From contig JAUNTZ010000017.1 in the NCBI GenBank assembly GCA_030538425.1, forward strand, positions 1-49,378: a DNA stretch of 49,378 nucleotides, read 5' to 3'. Position numbers and translations under genes: made by a program. The notes under the pieces are model-generated. The model had not been told where the DNA came from. It did not search any database and saw only the letters and a list, made by a program, of their open reading frames with translations. Below, piece by piece: positions 1 through 8,791 of the stretch. The stretch is from Paracoccus sp. (in: a-proteobacteria) (GTDB lineage: Bacteria; Pseudomonadota; Alphaproteobacteria; Rhodobacterales; Rhodobacteraceae). Position 1 is the stretch's first letter, and each line of letters begins with the position of its first letter.

Positions 1-30
1 AGTGATCTGAGCTACGCTTGAGATGAAGGG

Positions 31-56
31 GGCCGCCTGAGAGGGCGGCCTTTTTT
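31..56 (+). terminator. Rho-independent terminator
   Basis: A 7-bp perfect GC stem (31-37 with 44-50) with a six-base loop is followed by six T. It would end a plus-strand transcript entering from left of the window. The minus-strand gene ending at 63 is convergent to it. Confidence 0.85.
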
Positions 57-62
57 GTTGAT

Positions 63-959
63 TTATTTCGATGGTCGGTTCAGCGCTCGGTTGTAGGCTT
101 CGCCGCGGTTCATATCTATAGCGTAACTAAAGAGCCCATACTTAGCCAATAATTTCGCGAAGCGACTAGGCTCGTATGCCTTTTTTTCATCTTTTTTTGC
201 TGCATTCTGATCTATACTCTCAACCACGGCATTGTGTGGCAGTTCCGAGAACGTAAGAAGTCGCTTATCGTTATCGCTAATATGCGCCTTTAACTCTTCA
301 ATAATATCGTTACGGACCTCCTTGAGATAGCGGTTTTCACCTTTCTCTGCTTCGGTTCGATCTAGCGCAATCAAAAGTGAAAAAAGACTGCTGCGCCAGC
401 CCGCAGGAAGACGCTGCCTTACGTCATCAACCTTCACAGCTTTGTCGTCGTCCTTCAAATCCTGAAATTCTCTTGCGTCCGGACGGTCAGATATAACAAA
501 TCGTTCGACAAGCTTGTAAAGGCGATCAGCTTTTGCACGGGTATTCTGCTGTTCCAATTGTGTTGCCAAAAGCTTATTCTGCTCGACAGCCGCCTCCGCG
601 TTCTTGAGCGCTGATTTTGCTTGATCCACAGCCGTTTCGGCATGCTTTTGGGCCGCTTCAACATGTCTGGCAATATTTGTCGCAGCCTTCTCTAGGCCCG
701 CTACTCCTTCTGACTGCTTCTTCAGGCTATTTCTCAGACTTTCGGCGTTCTCTTTCGCGTCTTTGGCTTGTTGGTGGAGGGTAAAGGCGACGCCGACCAA
801 AGCTAATCCGGTAAAAAGCGCCGCGGCCCCTGCGAAGGCGCCCGCAAGATCGGCCCAGCTTTCGGCAATCGGAAGCCCGAGCAACGAGACTTGGGTCGTT
901 TGGAAGATGAAGTAAAAAATCAGCGTCACGCCGATCAGGATCAGGACTGCGTAAAACAT
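63..959 (-). CDS. Membrane-anchored coiled-coil protein, accessory, function unknown
   Basis: I do not recognise this 298-residue protein. It has two hydrophobic segments near the N-terminus (about residues 3-20 and 38-60). A long Ala/Lys/Glu/Gln-rich helix follows (about 62-150), probably a coiled coil, and then a charged soluble C-terminal half. The layout (two membrane segments, coiled coil, cytosolic domain) resembles putative phage abortive-infection (AbiC-like) and other defence-type membrane proteins, but no diagnostic motif was seen, so this is only an analogy. Base composition is clearly more AT-rich than the neighbours, which suggests horizontal acquisition. It stands alone and converges on the terminator at 31-56. 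Confidence 0.75.
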   Translation of the reverse strand: MFYAVLILIGVTLIFYFIFQTTQVSLLGLPIAESWADLAGAFAGAAALFTGLALVGVAFTLHQQAKDAKENAESLRNSLKKQSEGVAGLEKAATNIARHVEAAQKHAETAVDQAKSALKNAEAAVEQNKLLATQLEQQNTRAKADRLYKLVERFVISDRPDAREFQDLKDDDKAVKVDDVRQRLPAGWRSSLFSLLIALDRTEAEKGENRYLKEVRNDIIEELKAHISDNDKRLLTFSELPHNAVVESIDQNAAKKDEKKAYEPSRFAKLLAKYGLFSYAIDMNRGEAYNRALNRPSK

Positions 960-1091
960 CTCATAGCCTACTGGTTACATAAGGGACATATGAGATAGCT
1001 TATGCTAGACTAAGCAGGCGTCAACCGCCTTGCTTCACGCCGTTAACAGCACACCTCCAACCGCCCACAACCCGCCCGCCTGAACAGCCGC

Positions 1092-1964
1092 TCACCCCGC
1101 CTGCATCGTCAGGGCAAGCCATTCGCCCATGTCTTCGGTGCGGCGCAGCGCGAACCCCTGCGCCTCATAGGCCGCGATCACCTCGTCTCCCTGCTGCGCG
1201 AGGATGCCCGACAGGATCACCCGCCCCTCCGGCGCGATCATCCGGGCCATGTCGGGGGCGAGGTCGATCAGCGGTTGCTTGAGGATATTGGCGAAGATGA
1301 GATCGAAGGGGGCGGCCTCGCGCAGGCGGGGATTGTCGAAACCCATCGCCTCCAGCACCTCGACGCGGCCCGCCAGATCGTTGGCAGTCACATTCGCCGC
1401 CGCCGTCTCGACCGCAATCGGGTCGATATCGCTGGCAAAAACCATGGCATCGGGCCAGACACGCGCGGCGGCCATGGCCAGAACGGCGGTGCCGCAGCCG
1501 ATATCGGCCACCCGATCCGCCACCACCCCTTCACCCAGCAGATGCTCAAGCGCCAGCAGACAACCCTTCGTGGTGCCGTGATGGCCGGTGCCGAAGGCCA
1601 TGGCGGCCTCGATCAGCAGGGCCTCGACGCCCTCGGGCACGCGGTCAGCGTCATGACCGCCATGGACAAAGAACCGCCCGGCCTCGACCGGCGACAATTC
1701 GCGGCGCACATGGGCGACCCAATCGACCTCGGGCAGTTCCGAGATCACGAAGGGCTGCGTGCCCTGCGCGGCGGCCAGCAGGGCCAGCCCGATCTCGTCG
1801 GGGGCATCGGTGAAATAGATGCCGACCTCCCACAGATCTGAGCCATCCTCGATCTCGAACACGCCCGAACCCACCGGCTCGGGCGTAAGCCCTTCGCATA
1901 ATTCAGCCAAGGTCTCGGCGGCCTCTCGGCCTTTGGCATGGGTCAGGGCGGTCCAGGTGGGCAT
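1092..1964 (-). CDS. prmA: Ribosomal protein L11 methyltransferase PrmA
   Basis: The protein methylates ribosomal protein L11 with S-adenosylmethionine in the cytoplasm. At 290 residues it has the usual family length. The PrmA signature AFGTGHHGTT lies at residues 123-132, the SAM-binding glycine motif DIGCGTA at 154-160, and the catalytic-loop NILKQPL at 226-232 (the family pattern is N-I-L-x-x-P-L). The start codon overlaps the msrA stop by one base (TGATG), so translation is probably coupled and the two form an operon. The assignment rests on direct motif recognition. Confidence 0.95.
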   Translation of the reverse strand: MPTWTALTHAKGREAAETLAELCEGLTPEPVGSGVFEIEDGSDLWEVGIYFTDAPDEIGLALLAAAQGTQPFVISELPEVDWVAHVRRELSPVEAGRFFVHGGHDADRVPEGVEALLIEAAMAFGTGHHGTTKGCLLALEHLLGEGVVADRVADIGCGTAVLAMAAARVWPDAMVFASDIDPIAVETAAANVTANDLAGRVEVLEAMGFDNPRLREAAPFDLIFANILKQPLIDLAPDMARMIAPEGRVILSGILAQQGDEVIAAYEAQGFALRRTEDMGEWLALTMQAG

Positions 1965-2545
1965 CAGTTGGGCTCATATCCTTCTTGCAGCGCAGCCTCT
2001 ACGCCGGTGCCGCGCAAGCCGCAATAGCCGTCCGGCACCTTGTGGAGATATTGCTGATGCTCAGCCTCTTGCGCCGGATAAAAGGTCGTCGCGGCCAAAA
2101 TCTGCGTGGTGATGGCGTCAAAGCCCTCAACCGCCAGCCGGTTGCCGTAATCGGCCTTGCTGGCCTCGGCCAGATGGCGCTGCGTGTCGGTGTAATACAT
2201 GATGAGCGAGCGATACTGATCACCCACATCATTGCCCTGCCGGTTGCCCTGGGTCGGGTTGTGGTTGTCCCAGAACATCTTGAGCAGATGCGCATAGCTG
2301 ACCCGCGTCGGGTCATAGACCAGATGCACCACCTCGGCATGGCCGGTCCCGCCCGCGCAGACCTGCTTATAGGTCGGGTTGGGCGTCTGGCCGCCAGCAA
2401 AGCCCACTTGCGTCATCCAGATGCCCGGCTCATTCCAGAACAGGCGTTCCACGCCCCAGTAACAGCCCATGCCGAAAATCGCCTGCTCAAACCCTTTGGG
2501 CACCGGCGCATCCATCGGACGGTTGAAAATCGCATGGTTGGTCAT
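1964..2545 (-). CDS. msrA: Peptide-methionine (S)-S-oxide reductase MsrA
   Basis: MsrA repairs oxidised methionine (the S-epimer of methionine sulfoxide) in proteins, using a thiol relay. The active-site motif is GMGCYWG with the nucleophile at Cys28; Tyr stands where many homologues have Phe. It is followed by the family stretch AGGQTPNPTYKQVCAGGTGH. The 193-residue length fits. The C-terminal region carries further family blocks such as HQQYL. It is the first gene of an msrA-prmA unit, with the next start overlapping its stop. It diverges from the YeeE/YedE transporter gene across a ~120-bp spacer. Confidence 0.95.
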   Translation of the reverse strand: MTNHAIFNRPMDAPVPKGFEQAIFGMGCYWGVERLFWNEPGIWMTQVGFAGGQTPNPTYKQVCAGGTGHAEVVHLVYDPTRVSYAHLLKMFWDNHNPTQGNRQGNDVGDQYRSLIMYYTDTQRHLAEASKADYGNRLAVEGFDAITTQILAATTFYPAQEAEHQQYLHKVPDGYCGLRGTGVEAALQEGYEPN

Positions 2546-2600
2546 GATCTCACCTTATGATCTTTGCGCCACAACGCAGAGGCCCCGCGCAGGGTTCATC

Positions 2601-2625
2601 TTGCGCATGGGCCAATCTATGCGCA
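2601..2625. promoter_or_regulatory. Inverted repeat in msrA/yeeE divergent spacer
   Basis: TGCGCAT (2602-2608) and ATGCGCA (2619-2625) form a perfect 7-bp dyad with a 10-bp gap, followed by a further AAGCGCAA. It sits between two divergent genes and could be a repressor site. No regulator gene is adjacent, so this is a candidate only. Confidence 0.3.
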
Positions 2626-2669
2626 TTAAGCGCAAAATCGAGGGGCATTCCCAAGGCGGAGACAAAAAC

Positions 2670-3758
2670 ATGCTGGCTGAGCAGATGGCAAACCTGTCCG
2701 AGCGGTTCGGTGACCCGCTATCGGGTCTGATGATCGGCACGGTGGTCGGTCTGGTGTTCGGGTTCTGCGCGCAGCGCTCGGCGCTGTGCCTGCGCTCGGC
2801 GGCGGTCGAGGTCGCGCGGGGGCAGGCGGGCCCGCGTCTGGCGATCTGGCTGCTGGCCTTCTCAACCGCGCTGCTCTGGGTGCAGCTGGCGCGCCATAGC
2901 GGGCTGTTCGACCCGGCCGCCTCCTGGATCTTGCGGTCGAGCGCCAGCTGGTCGGGCGCGATCATCGGCGGGCTTGTGTTCGGCTTCGGCATGGTGCTGG
3001 CGCGGGGCTGTTCGGGCCGTCTGGTGGTGCTGGCGGGGACCGGCAACCTGCGCGCCATCGTGGCGGGGATGGTGTTCGCGATCACCGCGCAGGCGACGCT
3101 TGCGGGTGCGCTGCGCCCGGTGCGCGACACGGTGGCGGGCCTTTGGGTGGCCAGCGGCAACAGCCCCGAGCTGACCGCGACCTTTGGCCTGCCGCCGGTC
3201 TCGGGCGTGGCGTTGGGCTTTGCCGCGGGGCTGGTCGCAATTGCGATTGCATGGCGCGCGCAGACGCCCGCGCTCAAGCTTCTGTTGTCCTGCGGGGCGG
3301 GGTTTGCGGTCGCGGTGGGCTGGGTTGCGACCTTTACGCTGTCTGAGGCGGCCTTTGATCCGGTGACCGTCAATTCCGTCACCTTTTCAGGGCCTTCGGG
3401 CAACTTGTTGATGTATGTTCTGAACCGGATCGGCGGCTTCAGCTTTGAGCTTGCCCTGGTTCCGGCAACGCTTGTCGGCGCGTTTATCGGCGGCGTGGTC
3501 GGGCGTGAGCTGCAATGGCAAAGCTATTCCAGCACGGCGCAGATGATGCGCTCGATCATCGGCGGGGCGCTGATGGGGTTTGGCGGCGTGTTGGCGGCGG
3601 GCTGCGCGGTGGGCGCGGGGCTCTCGGGGACCTCGATTTTGGCGGTGACCGCGCTGATCACGACGATCTGCTTTTATATCGGCGCATGGGCCGCCGACCG
3701 GATCTTCGACCGCGCGGCCGCAGAGGCGGGCGCGCCGGTGCAGGTTCTGGGCCGCTAA
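2670..3758 (+). CDS. YeeE/YedE family (TsuA-like) transporter
   Basis: This is a polytopic inner-membrane protein of 362 residues, read from the ATG at 2670. That start is preceded by AAGGCGGAG at a good distance; an ATG at 2619 is possible and longer upstream ones are unlikely. Family members import thiosulfate or other sulfur compounds. The internal duplication shows as paired glycine/cysteine motifs: GFCAQRSALC (Cys33, Cys40), ARGCSGRL (Cys114) and AAGCAVGAGLSG (Cys312). Conserved membrane cysteines are thought to relay thiosulfate in TsuA, and their presence here supports that role. The stop overlaps the hrpB stop by four bases (convergent). The exact substrate is inferred. Confidence 0.88.
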   Translation: MLAEQMANLSERFGDPLSGLMIGTVVGLVFGFCAQRSALCLRSAAVEVARGQAGPRLAIWLLAFSTALLWVQLARHSGLFDPAASWILRSSASWSGAIIGGLVFGFGMVLARGCSGRLVVLAGTGNLRAIVAGMVFAITAQATLAGALRPVRDTVAGLWVASGNSPELTATFGLPPVSGVALGFAAGLVAIAIAWRAQTPALKLLLSCGAGFAVAVGWVATFTLSEAAFDPVTVNSVTFSGPSGNLLMYVLNRIGGFSFELALVPATLVGAFIGGVVGRELQWQSYSSTAQMMRSIIGGALMGFGGVLAAGCAVGAGLSGTSILAVTALITTICFYIGAWAADRIFDRAAAEAGAPVQVLGR

Positions 3759-6136
3759 CTCCCGCGCGGCTTGGCCCGCAATGTGGGATCGGCGGCGGTC
3801 GGGTCCTCGGGCCAGGGATGGCGCGGGTAACGACCGCGCATCTCCTTTCGGACCTCGGCATAGGAACCGGCCCAGAAGCCGGGCAGGTCGGTCGTCACCG
3901 CAATCGGCTTGCCCCCGGGCGACAGCAGGGTGATGCGCAGCGGCTGGCGGCCTGTCATCGGATGGCGGGTCACGCCGAACAGCTCTTGCAGGCGCAGCTC
4001 GATCGAGGGGGTCTCGGCGTCGTAATCAATCGGCACGCGGCGGCCAAGCGGGGTGGTGAAATGCGCAGGCGCCAGCCGGTCAAGCGCCTGTTGCCCATCA
4101 TATCCCAATAGCCCCAGCAACGGCTGCGTGAGATCAAGCGCCCGCAGATCGGACCTGCGCCGCGCCTCACTCAGCCATGGCAACAGCCAGCCGGGATCGG
4201 CCAGCAGGCCTGCGTCGCTGACATCCGGCCCCTCGGGCATCAGCGCAATGCGCGCGCGCAGCCGCGCCGCGCTTTTGGTCCAGAACAGCCCCTCGGCGCG
4301 CAGGCCCTCGAAGGCGGCGCGGGCGACGGAATGCGGGTCGGGGGTCTCAAGCGGGCGTTCCGCCAAAGGGGCCGCGCCCAGCATCTCACGCATTCGCGCG
4401 ACCACGCGGCCCTCACGTGGGGACCATTCGACGCTTTCGGTTGTGGTGATGCGGTCGGCGAAGATCTCGCGGATCTCGGCGGCGGTGATCGGCGCGGCCA
4501 GGCGGATCGTGGCCTCGCGCGGGTTGCCGTCAAGATCGGTCGCCACGATGAACGGATCATTCGCCAGCGGATCATGCGCGGGCAGAACCGCGCCCTTGCC
4601 GCCCGACAGCACAAAGCGCGGCTGATCGCCCTTCCTCCGCGCGCCGATGCGGTCGGGATAGGCAAGCGCGGCCATGGCACCGAGGCTGAGCGGTTCCGGG
4701 TCAGGCGGGGCCATGCGCGCCAGCCGTGCGGCCTCGCGCCGGATGCGGTCAAGCGCAGGCTCACCCCCGCGCCGCAGTGCCGCCAGCCGCAAGCCGAGAT
4801 CGACACTCGCACCGCGCAGCGGGTCACGCTCACCCATCAGCGCGGCAAGGGTCGCGGCCTGCCGCCCCGCGTTCAGCAGCATATGAGCGATGCGCGGATG
4901 GACCGGCAGGGCGGCCATCGCGCGCCCATGCGCGGTGATCCGCCCGCCCGCGTCCAAAGCGCCCAGATCGGAGAGCAACGCGCGGGCCTCGGTGAGTGCG
5001 GCCTCGGGCGGGGGTGTCAGAAAGGCCAGATCGCCGGGGGCCGCGCCCCAGACCGCCAGTTCAAGCGCAAGCCCGGCCAGATCCGCGACCGCGATTTCAG
5101 GGGGCGCGAAGGCGGGCAGGGCGCCCGCCTCGGCCTCGGCCCACATCCGATAGCAGATCCCCGGCGCGACCCGGCCTGCGCGCCCGCGCCGCTGTTCGGC
5201 CTCGGCGCGGCTGACGCGCTCGGTCACAAGCCGGGACATCCCGCTGCCCGGATCGAAGCGCGCCCGCCTTGCGCGGCCCGCGTCGACGACGACCCGAACC
5301 CCCGGAATGGTCAGCGAGGTTTCGGCAATCGCGGTGGCCAGCACGATGCGCCGCCGCGCGCCCGGCGGCGACAGAACGGCCTGCTGCGCGGGCTGGCTCA
5401 TCGCGCCGAACAGGGGCATGACCTCGGCGGGCACCCCGTCCAGCAGCGTGGCCACGCGCCGGATCTCACTCTCACCGGGCAGAAAGGCCAGCAGGCTGCC
5501 CTCATCCGTCGCGCCAAACGCCTCGCGGATCAGCGCCGCCGCGCTTTCGGCCAGACGCGCGCCTGCGGGCAGGGGGCGCGGCAGATAGCGCGTCTCGACC
5601 GGATAGGCGCGGCCCTCGGACCGGATCACCGGGGCCGCGTCCAGCATGGCCGCGACCGGCGCGGCGTCCAGTGTGGCCGACATGACCAGCAAGCCCAGAT
5701 CGGGGCGCAGCGCCGCCCGTGCCTCGATCAGAAGCGCAAGGCCCAGATCGGCGTTCAGGCTGCGTTCGTGGAACTCGTCAAAGATCACGCAGCCGATCCC
5801 CTCAAGCGAGGGGTCGCTTTGGATCATCCGGGTCAGGATGCCCTCGGTCACGACCTCGATGCGCCGCCCCGGCACCGCTTCGCCGCGCATCCGAAAACCG
5901 ACATCGGCGCCCGGCTTCTGCCCAAGGCTTTCGGCCAGCCGCGCCGCTGCCGCCCGCGCGGCCAGCCGGCGCGGCTCCAGCATGACGATACGGCCCCTGA
6001 CCTCATCCATCAGCGCCAAAGGCACCCGCGTGGTCTTGCCCGCACCCGGCGGCGCGACCAGAACCGCGCGCCCCGCATCGCGCATCGCAGCGCAAAGCTC
6101 AGACAGTACGGCGTCGATGGGTAGGGGCTCGGTCAT
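3755..6136 (-). CDS. hrpB: ATP-dependent helicase HrpB
   Basis: This is a DEAH-box family RNA/DNA helicase of 793 residues, the normal HrpB size. Visible motifs are Walker A GAGKTT at 31-36, the DEFH form of motif II at 120-123, SAT in motif III at about 153-155, and QRRGRAGR in motif VI. The C-terminal third carries the HrpB-specific domain, ending in the basic stretch near GRYPRHPWPEDP. The cellular role in most bacteria is undefined. The gene appears to be transcribed alone. Identification is secure from the motif order and the C-terminal block. Confidence 0.95.
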   Translation of the reverse strand: MTEPLPIDAVLSELCAAMRDAGRAVLVAPPGAGKTTRVPLALMDEVRGRIVMLEPRRLAARAAAARLAESLGQKPGADVGFRMRGEAVPGRRIEVVTEGILTRMIQSDPSLEGIGCVIFDEFHERSLNADLGLALLIEARAALRPDLGLLVMSATLDAAPVAAMLDAAPVIRSEGRAYPVETRYLPRPLPAGARLAESAAALIREAFGATDEGSLLAFLPGESEIRRVATLLDGVPAEVMPLFGAMSQPAQQAVLSPPGARRRIVLATAIAETSLTIPGVRVVVDAGRARRARFDPGSGMSRLVTERVSRAEAEQRRGRAGRVAPGICYRMWAEAEAGALPAFAPPEIAVADLAGLALELAVWGAAPGDLAFLTPPPEAALTEARALLSDLGALDAGGRITAHGRAMAALPVHPRIAHMLLNAGRQAATLAALMGERDPLRGASVDLGLRLAALRRGGEPALDRIRREAARLARMAPPDPEPLSLGAMAALAYPDRIGARRKGDQPRFVLSGGKGAVLPAHDPLANDPFIVATDLDGNPREATIRLAAPITAAEIREIFADRITTTESVEWSPREGRVVARMREMLGAAPLAERPLETPDPHSVARAAFEGLRAEGLFWTKSAARLRARIALMPEGPDVSDAGLLADPGWLLPWLSEARRRSDLRALDLTQPLLGLLGYDGQQALDRLAPAHFTTPLGRRVPIDYDAETPSIELRLQELFGVTRHPMTGRQPLRITLLSPGGKPIAVTTDLPGFWAGSYAEVRKEMRGRYPRHPWPEDPTAADPTLRAKPRGS

Positions 6137-6264
6137 CCCTGCCTCTTATCGCGGGGCGCGCGGCCAAGCCAAGTGCCCGGCCCCAAATATCCCCGCCCAA
6201 GGCCCCCTACACATTCGCGCCCCGCGCGCCTATCTTGAGCCGCGTCAGCACGATAAGGAGAGCC

Positions 6265-7638
6265 ATGCGCATCGCGGAAAACCTGTTAAGCGGGCTGGGT
6301 CTGGGCGATCCGGTCATCCGGCTGGGCGTGACGGGCCTGTCGCGGGCGGGCAAGACGGTGTTCATCACCTCGCTTGTCGCCAATCTGATGGACCGAGGCC
6401 GGATGGCGGGGCTGCGCGCCGCCGCCGATGGCTCGATCCGCGCGGCATGGCTGCAACCGCAGCCCGACGATACCGTGCCTCGCTTTGAATATGAACGCCA
6501 CCTTGCCGCGCTGACCGGCCCCGCGCCGCATTGGCCCGAAGGCACGCGCCATGTCTCGCAGCTTCGGCTGTCGTTGCGGCTGGGCGGGCGCGGGCTGTTG
6601 TCGGGGCTGACCGGCGGGGGCGAACGGGTCGTGCATCTGGATATCGTCGATTATCCGGGCGAATGGCTGCTGGACCTGCGGCTGATGGATCGTAGTTTCG
6701 AGCAGTGGTCCGCCGAGGTGCTGGAGCGGATGGAGGGCCGCCCCCTGGCCGATGCCTATCAGGCCGCGCTGGAGGCCACCGATCTTGCCGCGCCCTTTGA
6801 TGAGGCCACGGGCCAACGGCTGGCCGCTGCCTATACCGCGCATCTGGTCGCGGCGCGGGCGGCGGGGTGGTCGGATTGCACGCCGGGGCGGTTCCTGATC
6901 CCGGGCGAGATGGCGGGCTCGCCCGCGCTGACCTTCGCGCCCTTGCCCGCAGGCGACAAGACCCCGCTGCGTCGCGAATTCGCCCGCCGGTTCGAGGCCT
7001 ATAAATCGCGCGTCGTGCGCCCTTTTTTCCGCGATCATTTCGCCCGGATTGACCGGCAGATCGTGCTGGTCGATGTGCTGGGCGCGATCCATGCAGGCCC
7101 GCGTGCGCTGGAAGATCTGCGTCGCGCCATGGCCGACACGCTGTCGGCGTTCCGCCCCGGTCGCGCGGGCTGGCTGGCGCAGATCCTTGGCACAAGGCGG
7201 GTCGGGCGCATCCTGTTTGCCGCGACCAAGGCCGATCACCTGCACCAAAGCCAGCATGCAAGGCTGACCAATATCACCACCGCGCTGCTGCGTGAGGCGC
7301 GGGATCGGGCGGATTTCTCGGGCGCGCGGACGCAGGCCATGTCGATTGCCGCGCTGCGCGCCACGACCGAAGCGATGATCGAGAAGGACGGGGTCGAACT
7401 GCCAGCCGTGCGTGGCACGCTGCTGGATGGCAGGCGGGCGGCCTTTTATCCGGGCGAGTTGCCCACCGACCCCGGCGAGCTGCTGGCCCCCGCGCGGGCC
7501 GGGCATGACCATTGGCTGGACGGGGATTATGCGATTATGAACTTTGCCCCCGCGCCCGATACCGCGCGACCGGGGGACGGGCCGCCGCATATCCGTCTGG
7601 ACCGGGCCGCGGAATTTCTGATCGGGGACAAGCTATGA
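6265..7638 (+). CDS. YcjX-family P-loop NTPase (DUF463)
   Basis: This cytosolic, possibly membrane-associated GTPase-like protein has 457 residues. The ATG at 6265 is chosen because AAGGAG lies just upstream; a longer reading from 6235 lacks one. Walker A GLSRAGKT lies at residues 24-31, followed by the family blocks DIVDYPGEWLLDL and, later, AATKADH as the G4-like base-recognition motif. The next gene starts inside the stop codon (ATGA). In many proteobacteria YcjX and the YcjF/TIGR01620 protein are paired and linked to envelope stress, so a shared role is likely but unproven. Confidence 0.9.
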   Translation: MRIAENLLSGLGLGDPVIRLGVTGLSRAGKTVFITSLVANLMDRGRMAGLRAAADGSIRAAWLQPQPDDTVPRFEYERHLAALTGPAPHWPEGTRHVSQLRLSLRLGGRGLLSGLTGGGERVVHLDIVDYPGEWLLDLRLMDRSFEQWSAEVLERMEGRPLADAYQAALEATDLAAPFDEATGQRLAAAYTAHLVAARAAGWSDCTPGRFLIPGEMAGSPALTFAPLPAGDKTPLRREFARRFEAYKSRVVRPFFRDHFARIDRQIVLVDVLGAIHAGPRALEDLRRAMADTLSAFRPGRAGWLAQILGTRRVGRILFAATKADHLHQSQHARLTNITTALLREARDRADFSGARTQAMSIAALRATTEAMIEKDGVELPAVRGTLLDGRRAAFYPGELPTDPGELLAPARAGHDHWLDGDYAIMNFAPAPDTARPGDGPPHIRLDRAAEFLIGDKL

Positions 7639-8735
7639 GTGAACGCCGCACCGGCCCCGTCCTGATCGAGCTTGAGGACGACACCCCCCGCAGCCCGCGC
7701 GCCGGTCCCGCGCATCAGGTGGATGAGGGCGCGGCCCATGAAAATCGCGCCGAAAACCCCGCCGATGCCGCGCCGGTCGATGCCGCCGCCGCAGATCTGC
7801 CGCGCCCCCGCACGATGGAGATGGTGACGCGCCTTGTCGGCAGCGGGCCGTCGCCGCTGACCCGCTTTTTCCTGAACGTCACGCTGGCTTTGGTCACGTT
7901 TCTGGCCTCAGTCGCGGCGCTGAATTTTATCAACGGGCTGATGCTTCGCTGGCCGCTGCTGGGCTGGATCGGGGCGCTGCTGTTTGCGGGCTTTGTTCTG
8001 GCCCTGCTGCTGATGGCGATTCGCGAATGGCGGGCATGGGCGCGGTTCCGGCGCATCGACGGGATCAGCCGCACCGCTGCGGCGGCGCTTGCCAGCGGAG
8101 ACCTTGATGCCGCGAAATCCGTGACTCGCCAACTGGACGCGCTTTATGCCGGGCGGGCCGATGCTGAATGGGGCCGCAACCGTCTGGCCGAGCGCGCGGA
8201 GGAGGCGTTCGACGCCGAGACCCTGCTCGGGCTGGCCGAGGCTCAACTGCTTGCTCCCCTTGACGCGCAGGCCCGGCGCGAGATCGAGGCGGCGGCGCGC
8301 TCGGTCGCTGCCGTCACCGCGCTTGTGCCGATCGCGCTTGCCGATCTGATTGCCGCGCTTGCCGCCAATCTGCGCATGATCCGCCGCATGGCCGAGATTT
8401 ACGGCGGTCGCGCGGGCGCCGTCGGCGGCTGGCGGCTGGCCCGTCTGGTCGTCACCCATCTGATTGCCACCGGCGCGGTCGCGGCGGGCGACGATCTGGT
8501 CCAGACGGTCGCAGGCGGCGGCATCCTTGCCCGCCTGTCGCGCCGCTTTGGCGAGGGGATCGTGAACGGCGCGCTGACCGCCCGCGTGGGCATCGCCGCG
8601 ATGGAGGTCTGCCGCCCGCTGCCCTTTATCGCCCAGCCCAAACCGCGCGTGGGCAACCTGCTGTCGCGCGGCTTGCGCGGACTTTTCGGCTCGGAAGGCG
8701 ACCGCGCGCTTGATGAATCGCAGTCAAGGTCTTGA
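7635..8735 (+). CDS. TIGR01620/YcjF-family membrane protein (DUF697)
   Basis: This 366-residue inner-membrane protein partners with the preceding YcjX-like NTPase. It starts at the ATG that overlaps the upstream stop (ATGA at 7635-7638). The N-terminal ~70 residues are acidic and Pro/Ala-rich, probably disordered. Two membrane helices follow (about 78-100 and 108-128). After them comes an amphipathic helical domain with the DUF697-type segment VTALVPIALADLIAALAANL and a C-terminal VGNLLSRGLRGLFG. No ribosome-binding site of its own stands out, which fits translational coupling. Confidence 0.88.
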   Translation: MSERRTGPVLIELEDDTPRSPRAGPAHQVDEGAAHENRAENPADAAPVDAAAADLPRPRTMEMVTRLVGSGPSPLTRFFLNVTLALVTFLASVAALNFINGLMLRWPLLGWIGALLFAGFVLALLLMAIREWRAWARFRRIDGISRTAAAALASGDLDAAKSVTRQLDALYAGRADAEWGRNRLAERAEEAFDAETLLGLAEAQLLAPLDAQARREIEAAARSVAAVTALVPIALADLIAALAANLRMIRRMAEIYGGRAGAVGGWRLARLVVTHLIATGAVAAGDDLVQTVAGGGILARLSRRFGEGIVNGALTARVGIAAMEVCRPLPFIAQPKPRVGNLLSRGLRGLFGSEGDRALDESQSRS

Positions 8736-8791
8736 ACGGCGGCCCCGCGCCAGTTAACTTTGGTTCAACTTGATATCGGAGGGCGTGCGCC

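Noticed and set aside
4331-6124. 597-codon open frame on the plus strand
   Set aside because: It is antisense to hrpB, which has complete helicase motifs; the product is low-complexity and basic.
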